DNA from: Lachnoclostridium edouardi
GTDB taxonomy: Bacteria > Bacillota > Clostridia > Lachnospirales > Lachnospiraceae
Length of the DNA stretch: 64,000 nt
Direction: 5' to 3'
Assembly (NCBI RefSeq): GCF_900240245.1
Contig: NZ_OESQ01000001.1
Span: 2,600,085-2,664,084 of the forward strand
Shown piece by piece: positions 41,373-50,111 of this stretch. The notes below the pieces were generated by a model. It did no database searches and was not told the DNA's origin. It saw nothing but the letters and a program-made list of their open reading frames with translations. Every line of letters starts with the position of its first letter. Position 1 is the first letter of the stretch. A program made the position numbers and the translations under genes.

Positions 41373-42569
41373 GTGAAACAGCCAGAAAAGAAAAACGGAG
41401 TAGCCTTTTATGAGGAAACTTCATGGTTTCACAGAATTAAGGTGTTACAACCGGATGGTTCTGTAAAATATAGTAAGCGAGGTGGATTTCAGAGTGAGGC
41501 CGAAGCGGAAGCAAGTTATTACCGATATGAGGAAGAGTTTAAGAAAGCGTCCAGAGCCTATCAGATGGCATCAAAACCGAACCCAGATGTTAATTTAAGG
41601 GATTACCTGCTTTATTGGTTTGAGGATGTATTTTCCCAGAGGGTTGAGAATACAACTCGTATGGTCTGCGCCTATGTGCTGTATGACCTGATTCTTCCGA
41701 ATATGCAGCAGGATATAAAATTACGATATGCGAATGAGGAGTATTTTGATTCTTTATTGGCAGTTGTATCAAAAGTATGCGAGTCGGCAGGCAACAAGTC
41801 CAGAGAGCTTTTAAATATGGCAATGAAAGAGGCTGTAATACAAGACTATATTAGGCGAAATCCAATACCAGCAACCAAACCCTACCCAAGAAGAAAACCA
41901 ACTATTATTATTTTAAATAAAGCAAATGTGAAAAGGCTTTTGAAAGCTGCATATAATAGCGGATGGTATTTGGAGATTTTACTGGGACTGTTCTGTGGGC
42001 TTAGAAAAGGAGAAATTTCCGGCTTGAAATTTGGAGATTTTGATCCACAAAACAGAACCATCTACATTCAACGGCAGATTACATCGAATCCTATTGTTCC
42101 AAAGGGTGCGAGAAAAATTCAGTCATATGAAGTTATAGAGAAGCCGCCAAAGACAGATAACAGTTACCGTCTTCTGCGGATACCGGAGGCTGTTGCAAAG
42201 GAAATTGAGAAAAGAAAAATTTTGGTTGAAGCAAATAAGCAGCAGTATGGCGAACAATATTTTGATCACGGTTATATCTCGTGTCAGGAAAATGGATTAC
42301 CACATTCAACAGCCGCCATGAACAGCGCTTTGACAAAATTATGCTCCAGGAATGGCTTACCTCATATTACAGTGCATGGTCTGCGCCATATGTATGCAAC
42401 GATCTTGATAGAGCAGAAGGTTCCTCTGATTAAAATATCAGCTCTGTTGGGGCATGCAAGTGTTAATACAACATTTGAATATTATTGTGAGGTCATGGAT
42501 GAGAATGAGCAGATTATTACATTTATGAATCATACTTTTATTCCAGAAGGCGGTGCTTCTATATGTTAA
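41373..42569 (+). CDS. int: Tyrosine recombinase (integrase) 1, 398 aa
   Basis: A phage-type integrase. The N-terminal arm- and core-binding region covers residues 1-180. The catalytic domain has GLFCGLRKGEISGLKFGDF with Arg I, HITVHGLRHMYATILIEQ with the His-x-x-Arg pair, SALLGHASVNTTFEYY with His and the nucleophilic Tyr. All five expected residues are present. GTG 41373 has GAGGTG 5 bases upstream and is chosen over the in-frame ATG 41346, which would overlap the excisionase gene. It overlaps the second integrase by 7 bases. Confidence 0.88.
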   Translation: MKQPEKKNGVAFYEETSWFHRIKVLQPDGSVKYSKRGGFQSEAEAEASYYRYEEEFKKASRAYQMASKPNPDVNLRDYLLYWFEDVFSQRVENTTRMVCAYVLYDLILPNMQQDIKLRYANEEYFDSLLAVVSKVCESAGNKSRELLNMAMKEAVIQDYIRRNPIPATKPYPRRKPTIIILNKANVKRLLKAAYNSGWYLEILLGLFCGLRKGEISGLKFGDFDPQNRTIYIQRQITSNPIVPKGARKIQSYEVIEKPPKTDNSYRLLRIPEAVAKEIEKRKILVEANKQQYGEQYFDHGYISCQENGLPHSTAAMNSALTKLCSRNGLPHITVHGLRHMYATILIEQKVPLIKISALLGHASVNTTFEYYCEVMDENEQIITFMNHTFIPEGGASIC

Positions 42570-43864
42570 AGTTGGATTTGAAGAATTATGTCGAATGGAG
42601 AGTGTCACAGGTAATGCCTGTGCGCTCAGGATTCGGCTACAGGATATTTTTAAAATATCTGGATGGAAGCGAAAAGCCGTACCAGAAATCGGGTTTTAAA
42701 ACAGAGAAGGAGGCGAATAAGGCAAGAGAGAAGACGATTGCAGAATTATACAATGGTACATTTATTGTGTATTCGAATGTAAAGGTTGCAGAGTTTATGC
42801 TTTCCTGGCTAGAGATAGACATAGGAAAACGGACTGAAAGCCATGAAACCTATTATAATTACTGCAATACAGTAAATAATCATATCATTCCAGCTTTAGG
42901 AAATAAAAGAATGGCGGATGTTACCCGTGGAGACATTCAAAAATTGTTTAATGCAAAGGCGAGTTATTCAAGGTCAGTAGCAGAGCAGGTAAAAACAATC
43001 ATGAATGTCTCTTTTCGGTATGCGGTAACGAGCAAAGTGATTTCTGTTAGTCCAGTGGAGGGAGTAGGATTACCTAAAACAGAAACATCACAGAAGAAAA
43101 CAGCCTTCAGAAGCAGAAGCATTGACACACAGAAAACACTGACGATGGAGCAGATTTTGGTTTTACTGGAGAAAAGCAGAGATACTCCGATTCATATGCA
43201 GGTACTTTTTGGAGTTCTTATGGGACTTCGCAGATCCGAAATCAATGGCGTAAAATATTCGGATATCGATTATATTAACAGAACCTTAAATGTGAACCGA
43301 CAGTTGGGAAGGATACATAATGCGAAAAAAGAAGATTTTGCACCTAAAACATTTACGAAACAGGAGGTGGGGTTAAAGACAAAATCCAGTTACAGAGAAA
43401 TTCCTATTCCAGATTATGTCTTTGAGGAAATCTTAAAGGAACGGCAGGTGTATGAAGCAAACAGAAATCGTCGAAAGAGAGAGTTTCAGGATTTGGACTA
43501 TATTTGCTGTTCTGCTTATGGCAGACCAAGGAGTAAAGGATTCCATTGCAAGTATTATAAACAACTTCTGGCTGAAAGCGGGCTGCCGGATATTCGCTGG
43601 CATGATTTACGCAGTACCTATTGTACGCTTTTGCTGAAAGAAGAGTTTAATCCGAAAGCAGTATCAAAGCTTATGGGGCATGCCAAGGAACTAATAACAA
43701 TGGATGTCTATGCTGACAACAGGGAGATTATAGCGGATGGAGTACCGGAAATAGAGGAGTATATGAAAATGGTGCTTCCAAATATGGAAGAAAATGAGCT
43801 CTTTAAAAACGAACTGCTGGAAATTGTGGTGGATGTAACAGAATTCCTTCCAAGGACAGCATAA
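42563..43864 (+). CDS. int: Tyrosine recombinase (integrase) 2, 433 aa
   Basis: A second phage-type integrase. An AP2-like N-terminal DNA-binding part (FGYRIFLKYLDGSEKPYQKSGFKTEKEANKAREK, residues 24-57) precedes a SAM-like core-binding domain. The catalytic domain has GVLMGLRRSEINGVKYSDI, RWHDLRSTYCTLLL and LMGHAKELITMDVYAD, giving Arg, His-x-x-Arg, His and Tyr. It starts inside the end of integrase 1, so both are made together. The two proteins differ too much to be a recent duplication. AAGGCGG precedes the ATG. It is the last ICE gene before the chromosome. Confidence 0.88.
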   Translation: MLKLDLKNYVEWRVSQVMPVRSGFGYRIFLKYLDGSEKPYQKSGFKTEKEANKAREKTIAELYNGTFIVYSNVKVAEFMLSWLEIDIGKRTESHETYYNYCNTVNNHIIPALGNKRMADVTRGDIQKLFNAKASYSRSVAEQVKTIMNVSFRYAVTSKVISVSPVEGVGLPKTETSQKKTAFRSRSIDTQKTLTMEQILVLLEKSRDTPIHMQVLFGVLMGLRRSEINGVKYSDIDYINRTLNVNRQLGRIHNAKKEDFAPKTFTKQEVGLKTKSSYREIPIPDYVFEEILKERQVYEANRNRRKREFQDLDYICCSAYGRPRSKGFHCKYYKQLLAESGLPDIRWHDLRSTYCTLLLKEEFNPKAVSKLMGHAKELITMDVYADNREIIADGVPEIEEYMKMVLPNMEENELFKNELLEIVVDVTEFLPRTA

Positions 43865-43872
43865 AAACAGAA

Positions 43873-43884
43873 GAACAGATGTTC
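43873..43884. promoter_or_regulatory. LexA (SOS)-box-like sequence
   Basis: GAACAGATGTTC is a perfect match to GAAC-N4-GTTC, the Gram-positive LexA half-site pattern. It lies 9 bases after the second integrase stop and about 340 bases before uvrB, an SOS gene in many bacteria. A weak promoter-like pair (TGTACT, 17 bases, TATAGT at 43916-43921) follows it. It could serve uvrB or the element; chance occurrence within a hairpin is possible. Confidence 0.4.
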
Positions 43885-43952
43885 ACTGCTTCTGTACTTT
43901 TGAAATCGTTTGTGGTATAGTAGACGCAGAGCGCCTACTATCGATGGCAGTC

Positions 43953-43993
43953 GCCAAATGCCTGCAAGCAGTCACTTGGCTCGTTGCTTTTTG
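43953..43993 (+). terminator. Stem-loop with T-run downstream of the integrases
   Basis: 13-base arms with only two mismatches around an AA loop, followed after 6 bases by CTTTTTGG. It may end the integrase transcript, or be part of the attachment region. Confidence 0.45.
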
Positions 43994-44223
43994 GTATACT
44001 AAAGTCCAATGCCTGAGTCCTTTTTATATGGTTTGTTCCTGTTTCGTCCATATAGAATTACATGGGTGCAACAGGTTGTAAAAAAAGCAAATTGTGAACG
44101 GCATTCGTCGTGGACCTATTTTGTCACGATCCGAGGAAACGCTACGACGAAAATAAAAAGTTCCACGACGAATTTTTGCCTTATAGGCGTCCTTTTTTAC
44201 TTTGAAATCTGGAGGTGGATTTT

Positions 44224-46227
44224 ATGCAAAATGAACAAAAAATCTTCGAATTACATTCCGAATACGCCCCCACCGGCGACCAGCCCCAGGCCATTGAGGC
44301 GCTGGTCAAAGGGTTTCAGGAAGGCAATCAATTCCAGACTTTACTAGGGGTTACGGGTTCTGGCAAGACCTTTACCATGGCTAATGTGATTGCCCAGTTA
44401 AATAAGCCGACTTTGGTAATAGCGCACAATAAGACCTTAGCAGCACAGCTCTATGGTGAGTTCAAAGAGTATTTTCCGAGTAACGCAGTGGAATACTTTG
44501 TCTCCTATTATGATTACTATCAGCCGGAGGCCTATGTGCCTTCTACTGACACTTATATTGAGAAGGACTCAGCGATTAACGATGAAATCGACAAGCTGCG
44601 CCATTCTGCCACGGCGGCTTTGTCGGAGAGGCAGGATGTGATTATTGTGGCTTCTGTATCGTGCATTTACGGATTGGGAAGCCCTATTGATTATAAGGAA
44701 ATGGTAATTTCTCTCAGGCCAGGTATGGTGAAAGACAGGGATGAAGTCATCCATAAGCTGATTGATATTCAGTATACCAGAAATGAAATGGATTTTCACC
44801 GCGGAACCTTTAGAGTCCGTGGAGATGTGCTGGAGATATTTCCTGCTTATTCTGGCAGCGAGGCGTACAGAATAGAGTTTTTTGGGGACGAGGTTGACAG
44901 AATTACAGAAATAGACACTCTTACAGGAGAAATTAAGGCTGAACTGGGGCATTTGGCTATTTTTCCGGCTTCCCATTATGTTGTGCCAAAGGAAAAAATG
45001 ATGGCGGCTACAGAAGAAATTTTAAAAGAAATGAAGGAGCAGGTAACATTTTTTAAAAGTGAGGATAAGCTGCTGGAGGCTCAAAGAATATCAGAGAGAA
45101 CCAATTTTGACGTGGAAATGATGAGAGAAACTGGATTTTGTTCAGGAATTGAAAACTACTCCCGTCATTTAAACGGCACTAAGGAAGGGGAGCCGCCGTG
45201 TACCTTGCTGGACTATTTTCCAAATGATTTTCTGATTATTGTGGACGAGTCCCATATTACGCTTCCCCAGGTGAGGGGCATGTATGCCGGAGACAGATCC
45301 AGAAAGAAAACATTGGTAGAATATGGTTTCCGCCTGCCTTCGGCTTTGGACAACAGGCCTTTAAATTTTACAGAATTTGAAGAAAAAATTAATCAGATGA
45401 TGTTTGTGTCTGCTACACCTTCTGTTTATGAGGAAGAGCATGAGCTGATGAGAGTGGAGCAGATTATCAGGCCAACAGGACTTTTGGACCCTGAGATCAG
45501 CGTGCGGCCTGTAGAGGGACAGATTGATGATCTGATTTCAGAGGTGAATAAAGAGGTAGAGGGACATCACAAGGTGCTGATTACTACGCTGACAAAAAGA
45601 ATGGCAGAGGATCTGACAGACTATATGCGGGAAGTGGGAATCAGGGTAAAGTATTTACATTCAGATATTGATACTTTGGAGCGGGCAGAAATTATAAGAG
45701 ACATGAGATTAGATGTATTTGACGTGCTGGTAGGCATCAATCTTTTAAGAGAGGGCCTGGATATTCCGGAGATCACTTTGGTAGCTATTTTAGATGCAGA
45801 TAAAGAAGGCTTTTTAAGATCAGAGACCTCCCTGATTCAGACAATTGGGCGCGCCGCCAGAAATAGTGAAGGTCATGTAATTATGTATGCGGACAATATG
45901 ACGGATTCCATGAAAAAAGCGATTGGAGAGACAGAGCGCCGCCGGAAGCTGCAGCAGCAGTATAATGAAGAACACGGAATTACCCCTACTACAATTAAAA
46001 AGGCAGTGAGAGATTTAATTGCTATTTCTAAGGCAGCTGAAAAAAGTCAGGATGACTTTAAGAAAGATCCAGAGTCTATGGATGCTGCAGAGCTGCATAA
46101 GCTGATAAAGGAGATTACAAAGAAAATGCATCAGGCGGCCGCAGAGCTGAACTTTGAGGAGGCAGCAAAATTAAGAGACAGAATGATTGAAGTAAAACAG
46201 ATGCTTTTAGAAATAGAGGGCGCCTGA
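44224..46227 (+). CDS. uvrB: Excinuclease ABC subunit B (UvrB), 667 aa
   Basis: The nucleotide-excision-repair helicase-like subunit that verifies damage and recruits UvrC. Walker A is GVTGSGKT (residues 42-49), the beta-hairpin tip is [21 protein letters not shown], the DEAD-like box is VDESH, and motifs V/VI include [13 protein letters not shown] and QTIGRAARN. The C-terminal UVR domain ([28 protein letters not shown]) binds UvrC. Length is normal for the family. GGAGGTG precedes ATG 44224. It is the first chromosomal gene beyond the ICE. A LexA-like box lies 340 bases upstream. Confidence 0.97.
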   Translation: MQNEQKIFELHSEYAPTGDQPQAIEALVKGFQEGNQFQTLLGVTGSGKTFTMANVIAQLNKPTLVIAHNKTLAAQLYGEFKEYFPSNAVEYFVSYYDYYQPEAYVPSTDTYIEKDSAINDEIDKLRHSATAALSERQDVIIVASVSCIYGLGSPIDYKEMVISLRPGMVKDRDEVIHKLIDIQYTRNEMDFHRGTFRVRGDVLEIFPAYSGSEAYRIEFFGDEVDRITEIDTLTGEIKAELGHLAIFPASHYVVPKEKMMAATEEILKEMKEQVTFFKSEDKLLEAQRISERTNFDVEMMRETGFCSGIENYSRHLNGTKEGEPPCTLLDYFPNDFLIIVDESHITLPQVRGMYAGDRSRKKTLVEYGFRLPSALDNRPLNFTEFEEKINQMMFVSATPSVYEEEHELMRVEQIIRPTGLLDPEISVRPVEGQIDDLISEVNKEVEGHHKVLITTLTKRMAEDLTDYMREVGIRVKYLHSDIDTLERAEIIRDMRLDVFDVLVGINLLREGLDIPEITLVAILDADKEGFLRSETSLIQTIGRAARNSEGHVIMYADNMTDSMKKAIGETERRRKLQQQYNEEHGITPTTIKKAVRDLIAISKAAEKSQDDFKKDPESMDAAELHKLIKEITKKMHQAAAELNFEEAAKLRDRMIEVKQMLLEIEGA

Positions 46228-46232
46228 TGTTA

Positions 46233-46261
46233 TTGACAATTATTCTCAATAATGCTACAAT
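46233..46261 (+). promoter_or_regulatory. feoAB promoter overlapped by a Fur box
   Basis: TTGACA (46233-46238), a 17-base spacer and TACAAT (46256-46261) form a strong promoter. TGACAATTATTCTCA (46234-46248) matches 13 of 15 bases of the 7-1-7 Fur motif TGATAATNATTATCA and covers the -35 and spacer, so iron-bound Fur would block polymerase. Confidence 0.8.
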
Positions 46262-46286
46262 CTCCATGTAATTCGGAGGGAAAAAT

Positions 46287-46523
46287 ATGAGCAAATTGCA
46301 TGAGGGACAGATAGGGTCTGTATATCAGGTTGAGAATGTTGTTGTGGACGAGAGGCTGACAAGAAGGCTGGAGGCTTTAGGCGTAAATGAAGGCACTTTT
46401 GTCACAGTTATGAATAAAAAAGGAAGCGGCACTTTAATTATAAAGGTCAGAGGAACAAGACTGGCTTTAGGCAGAAGAATTGCAGATGGAATTCAGGTCA
46501 GGGAGGTGCCGCAAAATGGCTGA
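46287..46523 (+). CDS. feoA: Ferrous iron transport protein A (FeoA), 78 aa
   Basis: A small SH3-like cytoplasmic protein that supports FeoB. The sequence has the FeoA pattern: ERLTRRLEALGVNEGTFVTVMNKKGSGTLIIKVRGTRLALGRRIADGIQV. CGGAGGG lies upstream of the ATG. Its last codons overlap the start of feoB, so the two are translated together. Transcription is predicted to be iron-repressed through the Fur box in its promoter. Confidence 0.92.
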   Translation: MSKLHEGQIGSVYQVENVVVDERLTRRLEALGVNEGTFVTVMNKKGSGTLIIKVRGTRLALGRRIADGIQVREVPQNG

Positions 46524-48519
46524 CAGCAGTAGTGAGAGAGAGATACGGGTGGGTTTTGTGGGAAATCCAAACTGTGGAAAAACCACCTTATTTAATGCTT
46601 TCACCGGGGCTAATTTAAAGGTAGCCAACTGGCCGGGAGTAACAGTAGAGCGTGTAGAAGGACAGATGAATTATAAAGGAAGGCCTATTAAGGTGATTGA
46701 TCTTCCGGGAATCTACAGCTTAACCTCCTACACAATAGAGGAAATTGTTACCAGAAAGTGTATTGAAGATAACGAGGTGGATGTAATCATTAATGTTGTA
46801 GACGCCTCGTCTTTAGAAAGAAATCTATACTTGACTTTGCAGCTTTTGGAACTGAGAAAGCCTGTTATTTTAGCTTTAAATATGATGGACATTGTGGAAG
46901 AAAGAGGTATGGAGATTGATCTTCACCGCCTTCCTGAAATGCTGGGGGAAATACCAGTAGTTCCTGTGTCCGCCAGAAAGAGAACAGGTTTGGATGTGCT
47001 GATGCACGCAGTAGTGCATCACTATGAGGAAGGTCCCAAAGGAATCGTGGTCCGATATGACAGCTTCCTGGAAGGCAAAATTATGGAGACGCAGCAGGCG
47101 CTTCAGTCTAAGTATGGGGAAATGGAAAATATGCGCTGGCACGCCATTAAGCTTCTGGAGTTTGATGAGGAAGTGGGCAAGGACCATCCTGTAGACATGA
47201 AAAATATTGTGTCTAAAAGCTATGAAAAGCAGATTATTAATGAGAAATACGACTATATAGATGAGATTATTAAAGAGTGTTTATTTAATAAAGATGAAAA
47301 GGAAGCGGCCACAGACAAAATCGACGTATATTTAACTCATCCAGTGTGGGGGATTCCTATTTTTCTTGGGATTATGGCGGCGGTTTTCTTTTTTACTTTT
47401 ACAGTAGGCGACTTTTTGAAAGGCTACTTTGAAATAGGTTTAGACTGGGTTTCTGTAAATCTATTAGCTTTGCTAAACAATCTGCAGGTAGCTTCCTGGA
47501 TGACAGCTTTGATTGTAGACGGAATTGTAGCGGGAGTAGGAGGAATTCTTACATTTCTGCCTAATATATTTATTTTGTTTTTGGCATTGGCATTTTTAGA
47601 GGACAGCGGGTATATGGCCAGGGTTGCCTATGTAATGAATGAGACTATGAGTATGGTAGGCCTGTCTGGAAAAGCCTTTCTTCCTATGCTGCTGGGATTT
47701 GGCTGTACAGTGCCTGCAGTTATGGCTACCAGAGCCCTGCCAAGTGAAAAAGACAGAAAGAGGACAATACTGATTACGCCTTTTATGTCCTGCTCAGCCA
47801 GACTTCCTATTTATGTGCTGTTTGCAGACATGTTTTTTCCGGATCACGCCTTATATGTAGCATATTCCTTGTATTTGGTGGGATTGGCAGTGGCCATAAT
47901 CGTAGCCTTTATAGTACATAAAATGAATCCTTCTGATGAAGAGGATACACTTTTAATTGAGCTTCCAGAATATAAAACGCCTAATGCCAGAACAGTGGCG
48001 ATTTATGTGTGGGATAAAGTAAAGGATTATTTATCTAAGGCAGGTACTACTATCTTCATTGCCTCAATAATTTTGTGGTTTGTATTAAACACTGGAACAG
48101 AAGGGTTTGTAGATGATGTGTCTAACAGCTTTGCCGCAATGTTCGGCCGACTTTTAGTTCCTGTGTTGATTCCTGCAGGCCTGGGAAGCTGGCAGATTGC
48201 AGTGGCTTTAATCTCCGGGTTATCAGCAAAGGAAGTAGTAGTGTCCAGTTTTTCTGTGCTTTATGGCATCAACAATATAAACTCTGCTTCAGGCATGGAC
48301 GCTTTGTCTCAGCTGTTAAATAACAGCGGCTTTACAGCGGTCAGCGCCTACGCTTTAATGATTTTCTGCCTGCTTTATTCTCCGTGTATGGCGGCGGTGG
48401 CAACTATTAAGCGGGAAACTAGATCGTGGGCTTGGACCTTGAAAATGGTTGGATTTCAGCTGCTTATTGCATGGGCAGGCGCAGTGCTGGTATATCAAAT
48501 CGGAAGCAGAATTTTTTAA
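46516..48519 (+). CDS. feoB: Ferrous iron transporter B (FeoB), 667 aa
   Basis: An N-terminal GTPase domain carries G1 GNPNCGKT (residues 16-23), G3 DLPG, G4 NMMD and G5 SARKRTG. A helical linker (GDI-like) follows to about 270, and then a membrane domain of about 10 helices, including two Gate repeats with FGCTVPAVMATRALPSEKDR and SGLSAKEVVVSSFSVLYG. It imports Fe2+ across the plasma membrane. GGGAGGTG lies 7 bases before ATG 46516, which decides the start. A clear terminator follows at 48542-48586. Confidence 0.96.
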   Translation: MADSSSEREIRVGFVGNPNCGKTTLFNAFTGANLKVANWPGVTVERVEGQMNYKGRPIKVIDLPGIYSLTSYTIEEIVTRKCIEDNEVDVIINVVDASSLERNLYLTLQLLELRKPVILALNMMDIVEERGMEIDLHRLPEMLGEIPVVPVSARKRTGLDVLMHAVVHHYEEGPKGIVVRYDSFLEGKIMETQQALQSKYGEMENMRWHAIKLLEFDEEVGKDHPVDMKNIVSKSYEKQIINEKYDYIDEIIKECLFNKDEKEAATDKIDVYLTHPVWGIPIFLGIMAAVFFFTFTVGDFLKGYFEIGLDWVSVNLLALLNNLQVASWMTALIVDGIVAGVGGILTFLPNIFILFLALAFLEDSGYMARVAYVMNETMSMVGLSGKAFLPMLLGFGCTVPAVMATRALPSEKDRKRTILITPFMSCSARLPIYVLFADMFFPDHALYVAYSLYLVGLAVAIIVAFIVHKMNPSDEEDTLLIELPEYKTPNARTVAIYVWDKVKDYLSKAGTTIFIASIILWFVLNTGTEGFVDDVSNSFAAMFGRLLVPVLIPAGLGSWQIAVALISGLSAKEVVVSSFSVLYGINNINSASGMDALSQLLNNSGFTAVSAYALMIFCLLYSPCMAAVATIKRETRSWAWTLKMVGFQLLIAWAGAVLVYQIGSRIF

Positions 48520-48541
48520 AAAAAAGTTTGATAATGAAAAA

Positions 48542-48586
48542 GGGGAGAGCTGTAGATTAAAATTAATCTGCAGAGCTTCCTTTTTT
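48542..48586 (+). terminator. feoAB terminator
   Basis: The stem is built from GAGCTGTAGATTA and TAATCTGCAGAGC around AAAT, with minor mismatches, followed by TTTTTT. Confidence 0.85.
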
Positions 48587-48615
48587 GCAGTATATGTATA
48601 TAGGAAGATTATCAT

Positions 48616-49560
48616 TTACGGAAGTCTGGCGCATATCCCAGAGGGCATATAGATGCTGTCAGAATGGCGGGAATAAAGATAAATGTGGTCAGACAGCCAC
48701 TCCTCCCTGGCAACCTCCCCGGCATTTACCTCAGCTACCATATGGTTTAAAGCCTGGTAAGAAGACTTCCCGTTGTCTGGCAAAAGCAAGACCTCGTGGA
48801 TACTGGAGGGCAGAATAATTAAATCAGTTCCAATACTGCAGGCCAGAGAGTTGAGAATACCTGGATATAAAAGGCAGCAGGCGCCAAAGGTTTCACACAT
48901 ATTAGTGAGAACATACATAGCAGGCCGTTCCTTTCTGCACTGCTTAATAATATTATCTACCAGCTGTTCACAGTCTTCTGATTCAGAGACATTTGCCATC
49001 TGAGTCAGAAGATGATCCATAGTATTTAATTGATAAGGAAATAGTAAAGGGGTATTATAATGAGCGGCCTGAAATAAGTCCTGAACAGTCAGATGCCAGT
49101 GGTCCATTTGAGAAGTAGTAATCAGAGAGCTGTAAAAATGATCGCTTGTGTGGAGAGCCAAATAAAAAGTTATGCTGAGATCTAAAAAAGGAATATGGGG
49201 AAGGGTTTTTAGAAGCTCTTTATTATCGCCTGTATGAATCAGTTTGTAGGCAAGTGCTTTACTGGCAGAAGAGAAATCTGAAAAAGTATTTTCCATCAGA
49301 TCTTCTGAGACTGCATTTTCATGGAACAGCTGGAAAATATCTTCTGCCAAATGTTCAATAGGAATATGATTGAGACATTGCTGATAAAAAGCTTCCATAT
49401 AAATGGTAGAACCTATAAAGCTGTTTTTGTGCCAGATATTCAGCCCTTGAAGTAAAACTCCGTTATTTTTGCGGACTTGTTCCAGAGAGATCAGGTAATC
49501 AGAGCCAAAAAGATGTGATACAGCCTGTAAAATAAGCTGCAGAAATACATCATATGCCAT
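48616..49560 (-). CDS. DUF5688 family protein, 314 aa
   Basis: The sequence follows the DUF5688 pattern: an N-terminal helical part beginning MAYDVFLQLILQAVSHLFGS, then VRKNNGVLLQGLNIWHKNSFIGSTIYMEAFYQQ, the middle LLTQMANVSESEDCEQLV and the C-terminal YVLTNMCETFGACCLLYPGIL with LIILPSSIHEVLLLPDN. This family is common and often multi-copy in Lachnospiraceae; its function is unknown. AAGGAGG lies before the ATG. It converges with feoB and diverges from acyP. Confidence 0.85.
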   Translation of the reverse strand: MAYDVFLQLILQAVSHLFGSDYLISLEQVRKNNGVLLQGLNIWHKNSFIGSTIYMEAFYQQCLNHIPIEHLAEDIFQLFHENAVSEDLMENTFSDFSSASKALAYKLIHTGDNKELLKTLPHIPFLDLSITFYLALHTSDHFYSSLITTSQMDHWHLTVQDLFQAAHYNTPLLFPYQLNTMDHLLTQMANVSESEDCEQLVDNIIKQCRKERPAMYVLTNMCETFGACCLLYPGILNSLACSIGTDLIILPSSIHEVLLLPDNGKSSYQALNHMVAEVNAGEVAREEWLSDHIYLYSRHSDSIYMPSGICARLP

Positions 49561-49800
49561 TGCGTATGTACCTCCTTAGATATAAAATTGAAATCAGGGA
49601 ATAGTTGATTTTAAGATTTTCTTTGTGCAGTGTATGCAGCTGGAAAAATAGAAGTGTTTTAGATTCAGACCTGAAAATAATAATTTTATTATATCGAAAG
49701 ACCAACTTTGGCGCAACCAGGAAATTCTGAATTTTATATAAACCGGAAAATTAAGAAGTGAAATAAAAGTTTTTAAATCAATAGGGAAAAGGAGATAATA

Positions 49801-50079
49801 GTGAAAGAGGACAGAAATATAAGAAAACATATATATTTTTCAGGAATGGTACAGGGAGTAGGATTTCGATACCGTTCTCATTATATTGCACAATCTTTAG
49901 GTTTAACAGGCTGGGTGAGCAATTTGTGGGACGGGAGAGTGGAAATGGAGGTACAGGGGAAGGCAGAGGCTATAGAAAAAATGATAGAGCAGCTTTTTCA
50001 GGCCAGATTTATTCAGATTGACAATATAGAAGCAAAAGAAATTCCTGTGCAGCCAGAGGGCAGTTTTTCTATAAAGTAA
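49801..50079 (+). CDS. acyP: Acylphosphatase, 92 aa
   Basis: A small alpha/beta enzyme that hydrolyses acyl phosphates. The signature GMVQGVGFRY with the catalytic Arg (residues 15-24), GLTGWVSNLWDGRVEMEVQG with the catalytic Asn, and length are all normal. The start is GTG 49801 behind AAGGAG. The neighbouring NuoE-like gene follows after 32 bases and may be co-transcribed. Confidence 0.92.
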   Translation: MKEDRNIRKHIYFSGMVQGVGFRYRSHYIAQSLGLTGWVSNLWDGRVEMEVQGKAEAIEKMIEQLFQARFIQIDNIEAKEIPVQPEGSFSIK

Positions 50080-50111
50080 TAGACCAAATAGACCATGGAA
50101 AGGAATAAATT

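Larger units (their letters stand above)
1..44000. mobile_element. Integrative conjugative element, right-hand ~44 kb (left end outside window)
   Basis: The stretch holds a full set of conjugation genes (VirB2-, VirB6-, VirB4- and VirD4-like), a Tad pilus operon, DNA-processing genes, a toxin-antitoxin pair and an excisionase-like gene with two tyrosine recombinases. It then switches abruptly to housekeeping genes beginning with uvrB. Recombinase genes usually lie next to one end of an ICE, so the right boundary is inferred to lie between the second integrase stop (43864) and the uvrB ribosome binding site (44211). No repeat marking the left end was found, and mobile-type genes run up to base 1, so the left end is probably outside the window. 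The exact right boundary is not determined. Confidence 0.8.
43865..44210. other. ICE right-end/uvrB upstream region rich in palindromes (candidate attachment region)
   Basis: This 350-base stretch has no gene. It holds CAGAAG/CTTCTG around a GAACAGATGTTC (43868-43894), an imperfect palindrome ATAGTAG...CTACTAT (43917-43941), a long stem GCCAAATGCCTGC-AA-GCAGTCACTTGGC (43953-43980) followed by CTTTTTGG, and the perfect inverted repeat ATTCGTCGTGGA (44103-44114)/TCCACGACGAAT (44162-44173). The right attachment site should be here, but without the left end the core cannot be named. Confidence 0.5.
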
